A DNA stretch of 64,000 nt. Source: an uncultured Saprospiraceae bacterium (GTDB lineage: Bacteria > Bacteroidota > Bacteroidia > Chitinophagales > Saprospiraceae). The stretch lies in NCBI GenBank assembly GCA_937951615.1, contig CALFBH010000041.1:186001-250000 (forward strand). The letters run 5' to 3'. The first letter of the stretch is position 1; each line of letters starts with the position of its first letter. Below, in pieces: positions 51,039-60,026 of the stretch. A model generated the notes under the pieces. The model was not told the origin of the DNA. It was given only the letters and a program-made list of their open reading frames with translations, and made no database searches. Both the position numbers and the translations under genes were made by a program.

Positions 51039-51224
51039 TTAAGCTTAAATATAAGCTTAAGTTTAAACTATACAATTTCTTACTATATTTCTAGTTGATT
51101 ATAAACACTATTTAGAGTACCAACGACCTCCGAAACACCCAATGGCAGCGTAGAGTTATGATGCTCTGCGTTGCTACTATTCCCCTAATATACACTTATT
51201 AAAAAACAGAAAAGTACTTTTCAG
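51039..51224. other. Intergenic stretch before the MITE-like element
   Basis: No gene. Contains CTTAAATATAAGCTTAAG-like short palindromes right after the stop codon and an 11-bp hairpin GCAGCGTAGAG (51145-51155)/CTCTGCGTTGC (51164-51174) with two G-U pairs. Confidence 0.6.
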
Positions 51225-51389
51225 TAAGGGAACAAAAAAAAATAGGTTACCCAAAATGGCGCAGTTGTTTTTTCGTTAGACAAGGCGGTGAAATGCGCGC
51301 TATGCCTTAGCATAGTAAGTATTTCACCAACGCAGTATAACGGAAAAAGAACAAGTCAGATGGGTAGGTTATTTTTTCTTGTTCCCTAA
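51225..51389. mobile_element. MITE-like inverted-repeat element with TAA target duplication
   Basis: A 159-bp element (51228-51386) flanked by direct TAA on both sides (51225-51227, 51387-51389). Ends are GGGAACAA and TTGTTCCC. The arms stay largely complementary over the whole length: AATAGGTTACCC with GGGTAGGTTATT, TTTTTTCGTTA with TAACGGAAAAA, GGTGAAAT with ATTTCACC. They meet at CTATGC-CTTA-GCATAG in the exact centre (51300-51315). No ORF. The pattern is that of a non-autonomous transposon mobilised in trans; no parent transposase is in the window. Confidence 0.75.
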
Positions 51390-51479
51390 TGGAAAGCATG
51401 GCATGCTCATGCCTTTATTCAAGCGACAGGACAATGACTTTTTAAACTATTATTAAACATTTTTAAACCACACTAAATT

Positions 51480-53720
51480 ATGAAAAACCTAAGCGTAAAA
51501 TCTAGTCTTTTATGTGCACTAATGGCGATATTTTTTGTTGCCTGCGAAAAAGACACCTTTCTAAACAAGCCTATCGAACAACTACAAACAACAGCCGCTA
51601 AAAAAGCTGTAGCAAAAATGGTGGAAAGCCAGCGAGCAAGTTCCAATCCCGGACCTATTATACAACTGTTTCAAAACTCAAGAACAGCTAATGATGCAGC
51701 TATACAACAAACTGTAAGTGAATCTACTCTCACAGATTTGCAACAGACCGTACTAGAAAACTTAAGGACAGAAGCTCCTGCAATGATTGAATTAAAAATA
51801 CCGACTATCAAGTCGAAAGACTTTGAACTCGAATTGGTAAAAGTTGATATTTTCACCAGCGATTTTGAAGTCACAAACGAACTCGGACACCTTGTTAATG
51901 GCGACCTTGGCATCCACTATCAAGGCATCATAAAAGGCGATAATAACTCACTCGCTGCTATCAGTATTTATGAAGATCAGGTGATGGGTTTTTTCTCCAA
52001 TCGTGAAGGCAATTACACCATTGGTAAAATGGAAACTGAACAGGCAAATCCACCTCATATCATATACCTCGATAGTGACCTGAACAGAACACCAGATGAT
52101 TTGGTCTGTGGAACACCAGATGATAACGTGACATATTCCAATGATGTGCTGAATGGGGTCTATGAAGATGCTCGCAACAGAGCCGTAGGAACTGTGCGTA
52201 CATTTATTGAAGTCAGTGACGATATTTACAACGAAAAAGGACTTGGTACAACTTCTTTTGTCACAGGGCTATTCAATCAATCTGCTGTTATATATGCAAA
52301 TGAAGACATCACCACACAGATTTCAGACCTGCTGATTTGGACATCCACCAGCCCGTATAATGGAACTGATACTTACGAAGAACTTGCAATATTTAAAAAT
52401 CAGTACAGCAATAGCAATCCATTTGACGGAGATTTGGCACACTTGCTGACTTTTACCAATTATGGTGGACGTGCTGCCGGATTTGATGGACTTTGTAATC
52501 CCAACATCGACAACAGCATGTGTGTTTCCGGCATAGCTAATTTCTATAATTCAGTACCCACCTATTCCTTTAGTGTCTATATTTTCGCCCATGAAATGGG
52601 GCATTTAATGGGTTCTCGACACACCCATGCCTGTGTATGGAATGGCAATAATACAGCTATTGATGGTTGTTCAGGTTCTACAGAAGGTTCATGTAATTTG
52701 CCTCCTAACCCAAGTAATGGAGGAACGATTATGTCTTACTGTAACGGTTTTGGCGACCCGGGAATAAACTTCAATCTAGGTTTTGGACCTCAACCTGGCA
52801 ATGTTATCCGTGCCGACGTGGCAGCATGTGACGATGGAAGCGACTGTGGCGGTGGTGGCGGTTCAACTGTGTCAGGATGTGGTATTACTGTAAACATCTC
52901 TGGCTTAGACGTAACACTCGCAGCCAAAACACTTATGGGCAGTGGAATCATCAAGGTCAGAACACCATCCTGGAGCTGGGCAGAAACGATGTGCAACGAC
53001 TGGACTGGCGACAATTGTATTGCAGGACAAACCGTCACTGTTCCTGGACCCGGCACTTACGAAGTAGATGTACAATATGGAGGAGTCTGTACTTTTAGCA
53101 TCACTGTAGATGGTAGCAGCGCAGGCGGTATCGACAATGATGGCGATGGTATATGCAGCGATGTAGATTGTGACGATAACAACCCAAATATAGGTGAACA
53201 ACAAGCTCCAGGTACAGCCTGCAATGATGGCGATTCAAATACCATAAATGATGTCATTCAAGCTGATGGTTGTCTCTGCGCAGGAGAGCCTATAGGCGGT
53301 GTAGATAACGATGGCGACGGCATAGACAGCGATGTGGATTGTGATGATAATGACCCAAATATAGGTGAACAACAAACTCCTGGTACAGCCTGTAATGATG
53401 GCAATTCAAACACCATAAATGATGTCATTCAGGCTGATGGTTGCCTCTGCGCAGGAGATCCTATAGGCGGCAATACAGCTTCTGGTTGTGGCATTGTAGT
53501 AGGGCTATCTGGACTGACCGTCACACTCAATTCTAACAGCAATAACGATTATGAAATCATCAAAGTAAGAACGGCTACCTGGACTTGGTCAGAAATTTTA
53601 TGCAATGACTGGACAGGTCCCTTATGTACGGGCGGACAAAGCGTTACTGTGCCTTCTTCTGGCACTTATGTCATAGATGTACAAGGAGCGGGGAACTGTA
53701 CATTTACTGTCAATCTATAA
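51480..53720 (+). CDS. Reprolysin-like zinc metalloprotease lipoprotein with calcium-binding repeats
   Basis: Surface lipoprotein protease. Lipobox FFVAC, Cys22. A propeptide-like region of about 200 residues precedes an M12B-type catalytic domain with HEMGHLMGSRH (371-381: three zinc histidines and the catalytic Glu372) and a Met-turn in GGTIMSYC. After a Gly-rich linker come a Cys-rich module (SGCGITVNISGL to CTFSITVDG) and two near-identical calcium-loop repeats (DNDGDG..SDVDCDDN..PNIGEQQ). A second copy of the Cys-rich module ends the protein. There is no Por CTD, so anchoring is by lipid, not T9SS. Confidence 0.9.
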   Translation: MKNLSVKSSLLCALMAIFFVACEKDTFLNKPIEQLQTTAAKKAVAKMVESQRASSNPGPIIQLFQNSRTANDAAIQQTVSESTLTDLQQTVLENLRTEAPAMIELKIPTIKSKDFELELVKVDIFTSDFEVTNELGHLVNGDLGIHYQGIIKGDNNSLAAISIYEDQVMGFFSNREGNYTIGKMETEQANPPHIIYLDSDLNRTPDDLVCGTPDDNVTYSNDVLNGVYEDARNRAVGTVRTFIEVSDDIYNEKGLGTTSFVTGLFNQSAVIYANEDITTQISDLLIWTSTSPYNGTDTYEELAIFKNQYSNSNPFDGDLAHLLTFTNYGGRAAGFDGLCNPNIDNSMCVSGIANFYNSVPTYSFSVYIFAHEMGHLMGSRHTHACVWNGNNTAIDGCSGSTEGSCNLPPNPSNGGTIMSYCNGFGDPGINFNLGFGPQPGNVIRADVAACDDGSDCGGGGGSTVSGCGITVNISGLDVTLAAKTLMGSGIIKVRTPSWSWAETMCNDWTGDNCIAGQTVTVPGPGTYEVDVQYGGVCTFSITVDGSSAGGIDNDGDGICSDVDCDDNNPNIGEQQAPGTACNDGDSNTINDVIQADGCLCAGEPIGGVDNDGDGIDSDVDCDDNDPNIGEQQTPGTACNDGNSNTINDVIQADGCLCAGDPIGGNTASGCGIVVGLSGLTVTLNSNSNNDYEIIKVRTATWTWSEILCNDWTGPLCTGGQSVTVPSSGTYVIDVQGAGNCTFTVNL

Positions 53721-53748
53721 CCTCTTCCTTTTACAAACCTCCATCATT

Positions 53749-53775
53749 CCGGTGGCATCTTTTTGATGCCATCGG
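53749..53775 (+). terminator. Terminator after the metalloprotease gene
   Basis: CCGGTGGCATC (53749-53759) pairs with GATGCCATCGG (53765-53775, one G-U) around five Ts; TTTATTTTTTT follows. Confidence 0.8.
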
Positions 53776-53817
53776 AAACTTTATTTTTTTCAATGAAAAA
53801 AGCAATTACTAAGTAAG

Positions 53818-53919
53818 TGGAAATACAAATCCAAACGTCAAATTAAAATTCAAAAAAGTATTGACAATAAGCCAATTATGTAAATTGAAAGTGGCGTTTA
53901 GTTGAGTCCAAGCACTTAA
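53818..53919 (+). repeat. Dispersed repeat, copy 2 (partner at 6560-6654)
   Basis: About 102 bp, same orientation as copy 1, lying 38 bp upstream of the next gene's start. Shared blocks are TGGAAATACAAAT, TATTGACAATAAGCCAATTA and GCGTTTAGTTGAGTCCA; small insertions and substitutions occur between them. Confidence 0.8.
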
Positions 53920-53956
53920 TGGTGAAAAATAAATTTACACAAAAAAAATAATAATC

Positions 53957-56900
53957 ATGAAACATTTAACAAAAGAACGGTCGTGCAATTTGCATTTCCG
54001 ACTGAAGACTTTATGCCTCATTATAATACTTATAACGGGGACTTCACACCTAATTTTCGGGCAATGCCTGACCAACAAAACAGCCGGTACTAATCCAGCA
54101 GACATTTCGGCTTTGGATGCTGCTTATAATGTCCCAAGCCCCTATGTGTATGGCAATATGCTGGGTATCAATGATGCCGGACAGTTCCAAAGCATAGAAA
54201 ACGAACTGAACCCACTCTCTTACCTCACCACAAAGATGAGGGCTTTCCATGCGATGGATTACGATTTTAATGACAACCTTATATATGGTACTCCTTATGC
54301 CCAGCTGACCAAACCGAAAGATGTCGGTGGCGTTCCTCCTTATATGGACATTGGAAATTATGCCTGGTTTTACGGATCACAGGGCATGACAAATATTAGC
54401 GCAGCTACCGAAATTCTCAATAAAGAGCCTGACCTCACCTGGAAGGAAAAAATCTGGCAAGAATCCGACTGGTGGCCAGCCGCAGCAGGTCTGTCGATTC
54501 CAGCTGGCATTCGCGAGTCCTATAAAAAATATACAGAATCATTTATTGACGTATTGGCGCCCAACTCTGGCACACGCCATGTTGAAGTTTATCAGGTAGG
54601 CAACGAACTTTGGGATTACCCTTATGAAGAAGATTATCATGCCATGTTGGAAGGAGCTTATGATGCTTTTGTCAATAAATATGGCACTAATACAGCCAAC
54701 TGGAAAATGCAACTTATGCCAGGTTCTTTTCAGGCAGCTACGATTACGAATACCTGCCCAAGTCAATTGAGAAACAACTCAAATTGTACAACATCCGGCA
54801 CGCAGATGTTCAACCAGATGGGGGATTATCTGGATGTATCCAATTGTAATATACTGAGCAGTCTACACGCCATCAACACCCATGTTTATCCTTTCGACGA
54901 AGGCACTTTAAATTATGTGCATCCCGAAAAAGCAGGTGGCGAGTTTGAGCGATTCAAAGCAGCAGTCGCCTTTAGAGATGCCAATCCGATATTGGCAGGT
55001 AAAGGCGTCTGGCTCACCGAAGTAGGTTATGATTCTTATGGTGAAGGCTTCTTACCAAATGGCCAACCAGCATCTGGTGTAGGGCAGTATAGTCAGGCTG
55101 CTATGTCCCTGAGGATTTTTATGATTACCAGTCGGTATCACCTAGAAAGAGTGGATTTTTATGTCGGTTTTGACCAAAGTCTGACCACCAATCCCTGGCA
55201 TGGTGCTTTATACAACTGCTCTGGTTTTTGGAGACTAGGTACACACCCTCAATATGGATATGGTTCTGCCAAACCTTCGCACGGCGCAACACCAAAGCCT
55301 GTCTTTTTTGCCTTTAGAAATTTTTTAGATAAATTTGATAATAAAGTATTCCACGAAGCAGTAGCAGAAGAAAATGACCTGCACGCCTACATCATAGCCA
55401 ATACAGATGGCACCGACCCTTACCTGGTATTTTGGAATCCTACAGCAACTGATGACAATAACGTCTTCTCTGATGTCAATGTCAATCGCACTGTCAGCCT
55501 TCCAAATGGATACAAAGTTTCAACAACTTCAGCAACACCTTTCTCTACAACCGGAAGCAATAATGATCCTTATCTAGCGAATACTGCGCCTTCTTTTTCC
55601 AATGCTGTCAGCGGAACAAATGCAGGCTCGACCACCATTACAAAAGCGAGAAGAATGCCTTCTTATATCCAATTGGAAACAAGTAGTGGAACTAGTGTCT
55701 CTTTCAACTCCTGCCCTAATAACATCACTATACAGGCAGCAGCAGGCGCGAGCAGCGCACAGGTGAACTGGACAACACCTACCGCTTCCACGACTTGTAG
55801 TGGCAATGCAGTAGTCAGCCAGACCGCAGGCGGCAGCAATGGCAGCAATTTCAGCATTGGCACTAGTACAGTTAGCTATCAGGCTACAGACAATTGCGGC
55901 AATTCTACGACTTGTAGCTTTACAGTTACCGTGACTTCTACTGTGGGCAATCCACTTACACTAAGCTGTCCCAATGACATTCTCATCACCGCAGCGCAGG
56001 GTGCTAGTGGCGCAAATGTTTCCTGGCCCAACCCAACTGCCACCACGACCTGTGTAGGCGGCGGCTGCGACGGCAATCCCATCTCTGGCTTCAGCTATCT
56101 TGGCGAATTGAATGGTAGTGATTATTACCTCTCGCAAGGCAGTGAAAAATGGACAGATGCTAAAGTGACCTGTGAGAATAATGGTGGGCATTTGGCGACG
56201 ATTAGTTCGCAGGCAGAGCATGATTTTATTTTTAATAACATCAATGCAGCAGTGTTGATCGGACTGAGTGATGATGATAATGATGGCTCGCTCAACTGGG
56301 TCACAAACGAACCTTTGTCTTATAATAATTGGAACAGCAATGAACCCAATGTATCTGGTACTAATCGTTATGCTAGCCTCAATTACTGGTCATCCAATGG
56401 TGCCTGGGAAATTGTAAACTTCTGGACATCAAAACCCTATATCCTGGAAGTGCCTTGCGGCGGCGGAAATGGTATTCCCACCATCACACAGACACAAGGC
56501 CCTTCAAACGGCTCATACTTCAACATTGGCACCACAAGCATTGCTTATAGCGCAAGTGATGATTGTAATAATACAGACAATTGCAGCTTCACTATAACGG
56601 TATTAGACAATCTCGCTTCAACGCTGACACTAAATTGCCCAGCCGATATTACAGTCACAGCTCCCACAGGCGCAAACGGCATGAATGTAAGCTGGACAAC
56701 AAACGCTTCTACAACTTGTAGCGGTAATGTCATGCTTAGTCAAACTGGCGGTGCAAGTAGCGGTAGTTTTTTCACCATCGGTACCTACTTCATCAGCTAT
56801 CAGGCAACGGATAATTGCGGGAATGTCGAGACTTGTCAGTTTGTCGTAACAGTAGAATCCGACGGCGGCGGCGACTGTACGGGTTCAGCTATTGCAGGGT

Positions 56901-57616
56901 TCAACTATCTAGGCGAATCTAATGGCAGCGATTATTATCTGTCTCAATTCAGCCAAAGATGGACAAATGCCAAAGTGACTTGTGAGAATAATGGCGGACA
57001 TCTGGTCACCATCGGTTCACAAGCAGAGCAGAGTTTTATTTTCAATAATATCAATGCTGCCGTATTGATCGGCATTAGTGATGACGACACTAATGGCACC
57101 TCTGGCTGGTCAAGCCTCCCTGGCAATGGGCGTGACGAGAACAGCCTTAATAATAACGGCCCATTAGAATGGGTAACTGGCGAACCCATTTCTTATACCA
57201 ACTGGAACAGCGGTCAGCCCGACATCTACGGTACAACCCGCTACGGGCTACTCAACTACTGGACAACAGGTGGCAAATGGGAGATCACCAATTTTTGGAC
57301 CAATAAACCTTTTGTGCTTGAAGTGCCTTGTAGCAGCAATCGACTTGCTCCTAAAGACATCGCACTCACGCTATTTCCCAATCCGGTTAAAGATGTACTC
57401 CATGTGCATATACCGGAAAATGCGGTCTTACAACAAGGTGATTTCAGCCAGGTATTGATCACCAATACATTGGGGCAGCAGGTACAAACCTTGTCCGTTC
57501 AAGCCAGTGAGCAAGTACAAACTGTAGATGTTTCACAATTGGGAAAAGGTATTTATTTCATTCATTTAAAAGGAGAAAATTATACAACGCAAGCGGCTAA
57601 GTTTGTGGTGTATTAA
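53957..57616 (+). CDS. Secreted glycosidase-like protein with HYR and C-type lectin domains and T9SS CTD
   Basis: A 1219-residue exported protein with signal peptide ending IFGQ (about 36). Residues about 45-500 resemble a clan GH-A TIM barrel: acid/base candidate Glu217 in YQVGNELWDY and nucleophile candidate Glu355 in VWLTEVGYDS. Next are HYR 1 (about 583-660) and HYR 2 (about 668-699 and 840-885), which is interrupted by a C-type lectin domain (709-834). HYR 3 spans 890-969, a second C-type lectin domain 979-1125, and a Por CTD 1134-1219 starts with LTLFPNPVKD. Probably a surface polysaccharide-binding hydrolase. The glycosidase family is not identified. Confidence 0.85.
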   Translation: MKHLTKERSCNLHFRLKTLCLIIILITGTSHLIFGQCLTNKTAGTNPADISALDAAYNVPSPYVYGNMLGINDAGQFQSIENELNPLSYLTTKMRAFHAMDYDFNDNLIYGTPYAQLTKPKDVGGVPPYMDIGNYAWFYGSQGMTNISAATEILNKEPDLTWKEKIWQESDWWPAAAGLSIPAGIRESYKKYTESFIDVLAPNSGTRHVEVYQVGNELWDYPYEEDYHAMLEGAYDAFVNKYGTNTANWKMQLMPGSFQAATITNTCPSQLRNNSNCTTSGTQMFNQMGDYLDVSNCNILSSLHAINTHVYPFDEGTLNYVHPEKAGGEFERFKAAVAFRDANPILAGKGVWLTEVGYDSYGEGFLPNGQPASGVGQYSQAAMSLRIFMITSRYHLERVDFYVGFDQSLTTNPWHGALYNCSGFWRLGTHPQYGYGSAKPSHGATPKPVFFAFRNFLDKFDNKVFHEAVAEENDLHAYIIANTDGTDPYLVFWNPTATDDNNVFSDVNVNRTVSLPNGYKVSTTSATPFSTTGSNNDPYLANTAPSFSNAVSGTNAGSTTITKARRMPSYIQLETSSGTSVSFNSCPNNITIQAAAGASSAQVNWTTPTASTTCSGNAVVSQTAGGSNGSNFSIGTSTVSYQATDNCGNSTTCSFTVTVTSTVGNPLTLSCPNDILITAAQGASGANVSWPNPTATTTCVGGGCDGNPISGFSYLGELNGSDYYLSQGSEKWTDAKVTCENNGGHLATISSQAEHDFIFNNINAAVLIGLSDDDNDGSLNWVTNEPLSYNNWNSNEPNVSGTNRYASLNYWSSNGAWEIVNFWTSKPYILEVPCGGGNGIPTITQTQGPSNGSYFNIGTTSIAYSASDDCNNTDNCSFTITVLDNLASTLTLNCPADITVTAPTGANGMNVSWTTNASTTCSGNVMLSQTGGASSGSFFTIGTYFISYQATDNCGNVETCQFVVTVESDGGGDCTGSAIAGFNYLGESNGSDYYLSQFSQRWTNAKVTCENNGGHLVTIGSQAEQSFIFNNINAAVLIGISDDDTNGTSGWSSLPGNGRDENSLNNNGPLEWVTGEPISYTNWNSGQPDIYGTTRYGLLNYWTTGGKWEITNFWTNKPFVLEVPCSSNRLAPKDIALTLFPNPVKDVLHVHIPENAVLQQGDFSQVLITNTLGQQVQTLSVQASEQVQTVDVSQLGKGIYFIHLKGENYTTQAAKFVVY

Positions 57617-57624
57617 ACAAGCTA

Positions 57625-57739
57625 CGGTTTGGTAAACGTGAGCGGCGGCCTCGCGAAAAGAGCGTTTGCTAAACCTTCCTGTAACAATAGGTTTAGCAAA
57701 CTTCCTCACCACAGGGCTTCCCGCAAGTTTACCAAACCG
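57625..57739. other. Nested double inverted repeat (possible large hairpin)
   Basis: Outer arms CGGTTTGGTAAAC (57625-57637) and GTTTACCAAACCG (57727-57739), both 13 bp and perfect. Inner arms GTTTGCTAAACC (57664-57675) and GGTTTAGCAAAC (57690-57701), 12 bp and perfect. GTGAG/CTCAC pairs between them. Outer and inner words are variants of one another. Confidence 0.75.
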
Positions 57740-57774
57740 ACGGATAAAAGAATAAAGTGTGGTTTTATATAGGA

Positions 57775-57802
57775 GAGTAGACTTTCGGGTCTGCTCTTTT
57801 TT
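57775..57802 (+). terminator. Intrinsic terminator
   Basis: GAGTAGAC (57775-57782) pairs with GTCTGCTC (57789-57796, one G-U) around TTTCGG, followed by six Ts. It ends transcription from the lectin gene just before the LuxR gene. Confidence 0.8.
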
Positions 57803-57826
57803 ATTTGAAAATATGTACCTTGCAAA

Positions 57827-58783
57827 GTGACCACTTCCGAACAAATACAAGAACTAAAAATTCTCAATGCCATTGCTATCCAACTCAATGGCGCAGTAGA
57901 ACTCAATCGTGCTTTGCAACTCGCGCTAAAGCATACTATAGAACTGATGCAGCTGCAAACGGGCTGGATATGGTTGTTGCATCCTGCTTCTAATTCCGTT
58001 TTTCTAGCCGCTTCGCATCAGTTGCCGCCTGCTTTCACGAAGCATCCGGAGCGATTGTCGGGCTGGTGTTATTGTATTGACAAATATCTGGCAGACAACC
58101 TGAATAGCGCAGCAAATATCAGCGAAATTACCTGTACGCGATTAAAAGACCTCAAAGAAGGCACGAACGGACTGCGCTACCATGCCACCATCCCGCTTTT
58201 TGATAAAGACAAAAAAATAGGCCTGCTCAATCTGGTCAGCGAAAAAAACAAACAATTATCTGACCGCCAGTTGGACTTATTGTACACCATAGGCGATTTG
58301 CTCAGTGTCACAATTACCCGAACCCGCCTTTTTGAACACAGTAAAACGGCAGGTGTATTGGAAGAAAGGCAAAGACTCGCACAACACATCAAGCAGGGAT
58401 TGATAACAAATATGGAACAATTGATCTCCAAAATCAACAGGGCTCAAACCGATACTTCTACCCAACAATTCGATGAACTCCACCAACTTGCTCAAAATTT
58501 AAAGACACTTAGCCAACAAACCCTCCAAGACTTAACAAACCATCCTTCACCCAACTATCCCGCAGGAGATTTACAATATCCGACTACGCCACTGACTAAG
58601 CGGGAACTGGAAGTACTCGAAGAGTTAAAAACAGGAAAAACCAATAAAGCCATTGCTGCTGACTTGTTTATTTCTGAACGTACTGTCAAGTTTCACGTCA
58701 GCACGCTACTCAGCAAACTAGATGCTGCGAATAGGACGGATGCTGTGCAGATTGCGGTTAAGCGGGGCTTGGTTCATTTTTGA
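57827..58783 (+). CDS. GAF domain LuxR-family transcriptional regulator
   Basis: A 318-residue regulator. The N-terminal GAF-like sensor (about 10-165) includes LNAIAIQLNGAVELNRALQLALKHTIELM and the PLFDKDKKIGLLNLVSEK segment. A coiled linker (about 175-235) has the histidine-kinase-like EERQRLAQHIKQGL. The C-terminal LuxR/GerE helix-turn-helix is PLTKRELEVLEELKTGKTNKAIAADLFISERTVKFHVSTLL. The start is GTG; no upstream in-frame ATG exists. The linker recalls degenerate HisKA_3 dimerisation sequence, so it may derive from a NarX-like kinase. Confidence 0.88.
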   Translation: MTTSEQIQELKILNAIAIQLNGAVELNRALQLALKHTIELMQLQTGWIWLLHPASNSVFLAASHQLPPAFTKHPERLSGWCYCIDKYLADNLNSAANISEITCTRLKDLKEGTNGLRYHATIPLFDKDKKIGLLNLVSEKNKQLSDRQLDLLYTIGDLLSVTITRTRLFEHSKTAGVLEERQRLAQHIKQGLITNMEQLISKINRAQTDTSTQQFDELHQLAQNLKTLSQQTLQDLTNHPSPNYPAGDLQYPTTPLTKRELEVLEELKTGKTNKAIAADLFISERTVKFHVSTLLSKLDAANRTDAVQIAVKRGLVHF

Positions 58784-58794
58784 ATTTGCTCACC

Positions 58795-58810
58795 AGTGCC
58801 GAAAGGCACT
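58795..58810 (+). other. Tetraloop hairpin after the LuxR gene
   Basis: AGTGCC (58795-58800), GAAA, GGCACT (58805-58810): a GNRA-closed hairpin 12 nt after the stop codon. No T-run follows, so it may protect the mRNA end rather than terminate. Confidence 0.5.
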
Positions 58811-58831
58811 AAATTTCAGGTATTATAGAAA

Positions 58832-58980
58832 GAATATCGAATAATGAATGTCGAACACCGAATATCGAAGTATTATACGTTAAACTACGAGACTAACTTA
58901 CTGATTTACAAATTCTTATTTTCAAACTTAATTATAAATACTTCGACATTCAATATTCCTTGTTCGATATTCGATATTCC
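58832..58980. repeat. Long hairpin of TCGAATATCGAA words
   Basis: The left arm (58832-58876) of GAATATCGAATA, TCGAACA and GAAGTA words is complementary to the right arm (58938-58980), apart from a 7-nt insertion in each. Same architecture as 43495-43555 and 62115-62262, but with different words. Confidence 0.7.
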
Positions 58981-58983
58981 CAT

Positions 58984-59086
58984 TTTTATAAGCTATACAC
59001 GCATTTTGCAAAGCAAAATGAAATACTGAAATGACTTGAATACTAAAAAACAGCCATCGACCATGGATATTGTCTATCGACCTAAA
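58984..59086 (+). repeat. Dispersed repeat with CATTTTGC palindrome, copy A
   Basis: CATTTTGC (59002-59009), AAA, GCAAAATG (59013-59020), then GACTTGAATACTAAA and CATCGACCATGG...TATCGACC. It parallels 62168-62280 block by block. Confidence 0.65.
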
Positions 59087-59236
59087 CTGCTACTAATTTT
59101 CGTTTTTTTACTTTTTGGAATTTATCCCCGAACTGTCCTAAAGTACAGGTAAAAATCTATCCTTTTGGCTGATGTATGGCACAGCTATTCCCTGCACCTT
59201 TGTCGTGAAAATAATTTATAACAAAACGGAAGGATT

Positions 59237-59947
59237 ATGACGACGACAAAAAAGACAGCCCTCATTACAGGCGCATCAAAAGGATTTGGACGTGCACTCG
59301 CAGAAGCCCTGGCGCGAAATGGATGGCAACTCATCATCAATGCCAGAAATGCTAAGGCACTGCTTGCTACACAACGACATTTAGAGCAATTTACAACAGT
59401 AGCTGCCATTTCTGGTGATGTAAGGGACGAAATTCATTTGCTACAGTTTGCAGAAAAACTAGAACAACTGAACTGGACTTTAGACCTCATTGTAAATAAT
59501 GCTTCAACAATTGGTATTTCTCCACAACCACAGCTTTTGGAGTATTCGATGGACACGCTGCATCAGATTTTCCATACCAATGTACTAGCACCTATTTCTT
59601 TATTACAAAAAGTCAAACCGTTTCTAAACTCCTCTGCCACGATCATCAATTTGAGCAGTGACGCAGCCGCTAATACTTATGAAAACTGGGGTGGCTATGG
59701 GGCGAGTAAGGCTGCATTAGACCACATTAGCGGAACGCTAAAAAAAGAAAATCCCAACTGGAATATCTATGCCTTTGACCCTGGTGATATGAGAACGGAT
59801 ATGCACCAAGCAGCTTTTCCTAATGAAAATATTGAGGATCGCCCTTTGCCAGAAACGACTGCAGTACCTGCTGCGTTGGAATTGATTTTGGGTACACATC
59901 CAGGCGGGAGATATGAAGCAGGGAAACTAATCAGCCAACAAGTTTAG
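59237..59947 (+). CDS. Short-chain dehydrogenase/reductase family oxidoreductase
   Basis: Classical SDR, 236 residues, NAD(P)-dependent. Cofactor motif TGASKGFG (11-18), NNAS at 87-90 and catalytic residues Ser140/Ser141 (INLSSD), Tyr154 and Lys158 in WGGYGASKAA. The Lys/Arg around ASKGFGR and NARN suggest NADP preference, but this is weak. Substrate unknown. A QueA-like gene follows 80 bp downstream on the same strand. Confidence 0.92.
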   Translation: MTTTKKTALITGASKGFGRALAEALARNGWQLIINARNAKALLATQRHLEQFTTVAAISGDVRDEIHLLQFAEKLEQLNWTLDLIVNNASTIGISPQPQLLEYSMDTLHQIFHTNVLAPISLLQKVKPFLNSSATIINLSSDAAANTYENWGGYGASKAALDHISGTLKKENPNWNIYAFDPGDMRTDMHQAAFPNENIEDRPLPETTAVPAALELILGTHPGGRYEAGKLISQQV

Positions 59948-60026
59948 ACTCCAGATGTAAAAGTGGTGATTGTTCTTTTTGCCACGAATGCACGAATTGC
60001 CTTCATTTTTTATAATTTACACTACC

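Larger units (their letters stand above)
58784..59236. other. Intergenic stretch rich in hairpins and word repeats
   Basis: No gene. Contains AGTGCC-GAAA-GGCACT (58795-58810), a long hairpin of TCGAATATCGAA words (58832-58980), and a copy of a dispersed repeat with CATTTTGC-AAA-GCAAAATG and TCGACCATGGA (58984-59086). Confidence 0.65.

Noticed and set aside
57811-57823. TACCTTGC as promoter of the LuxR gene
   Set aside because: It would put the transcription start at or after the GTG start codon and has no TTG at -33; probably coincidence.
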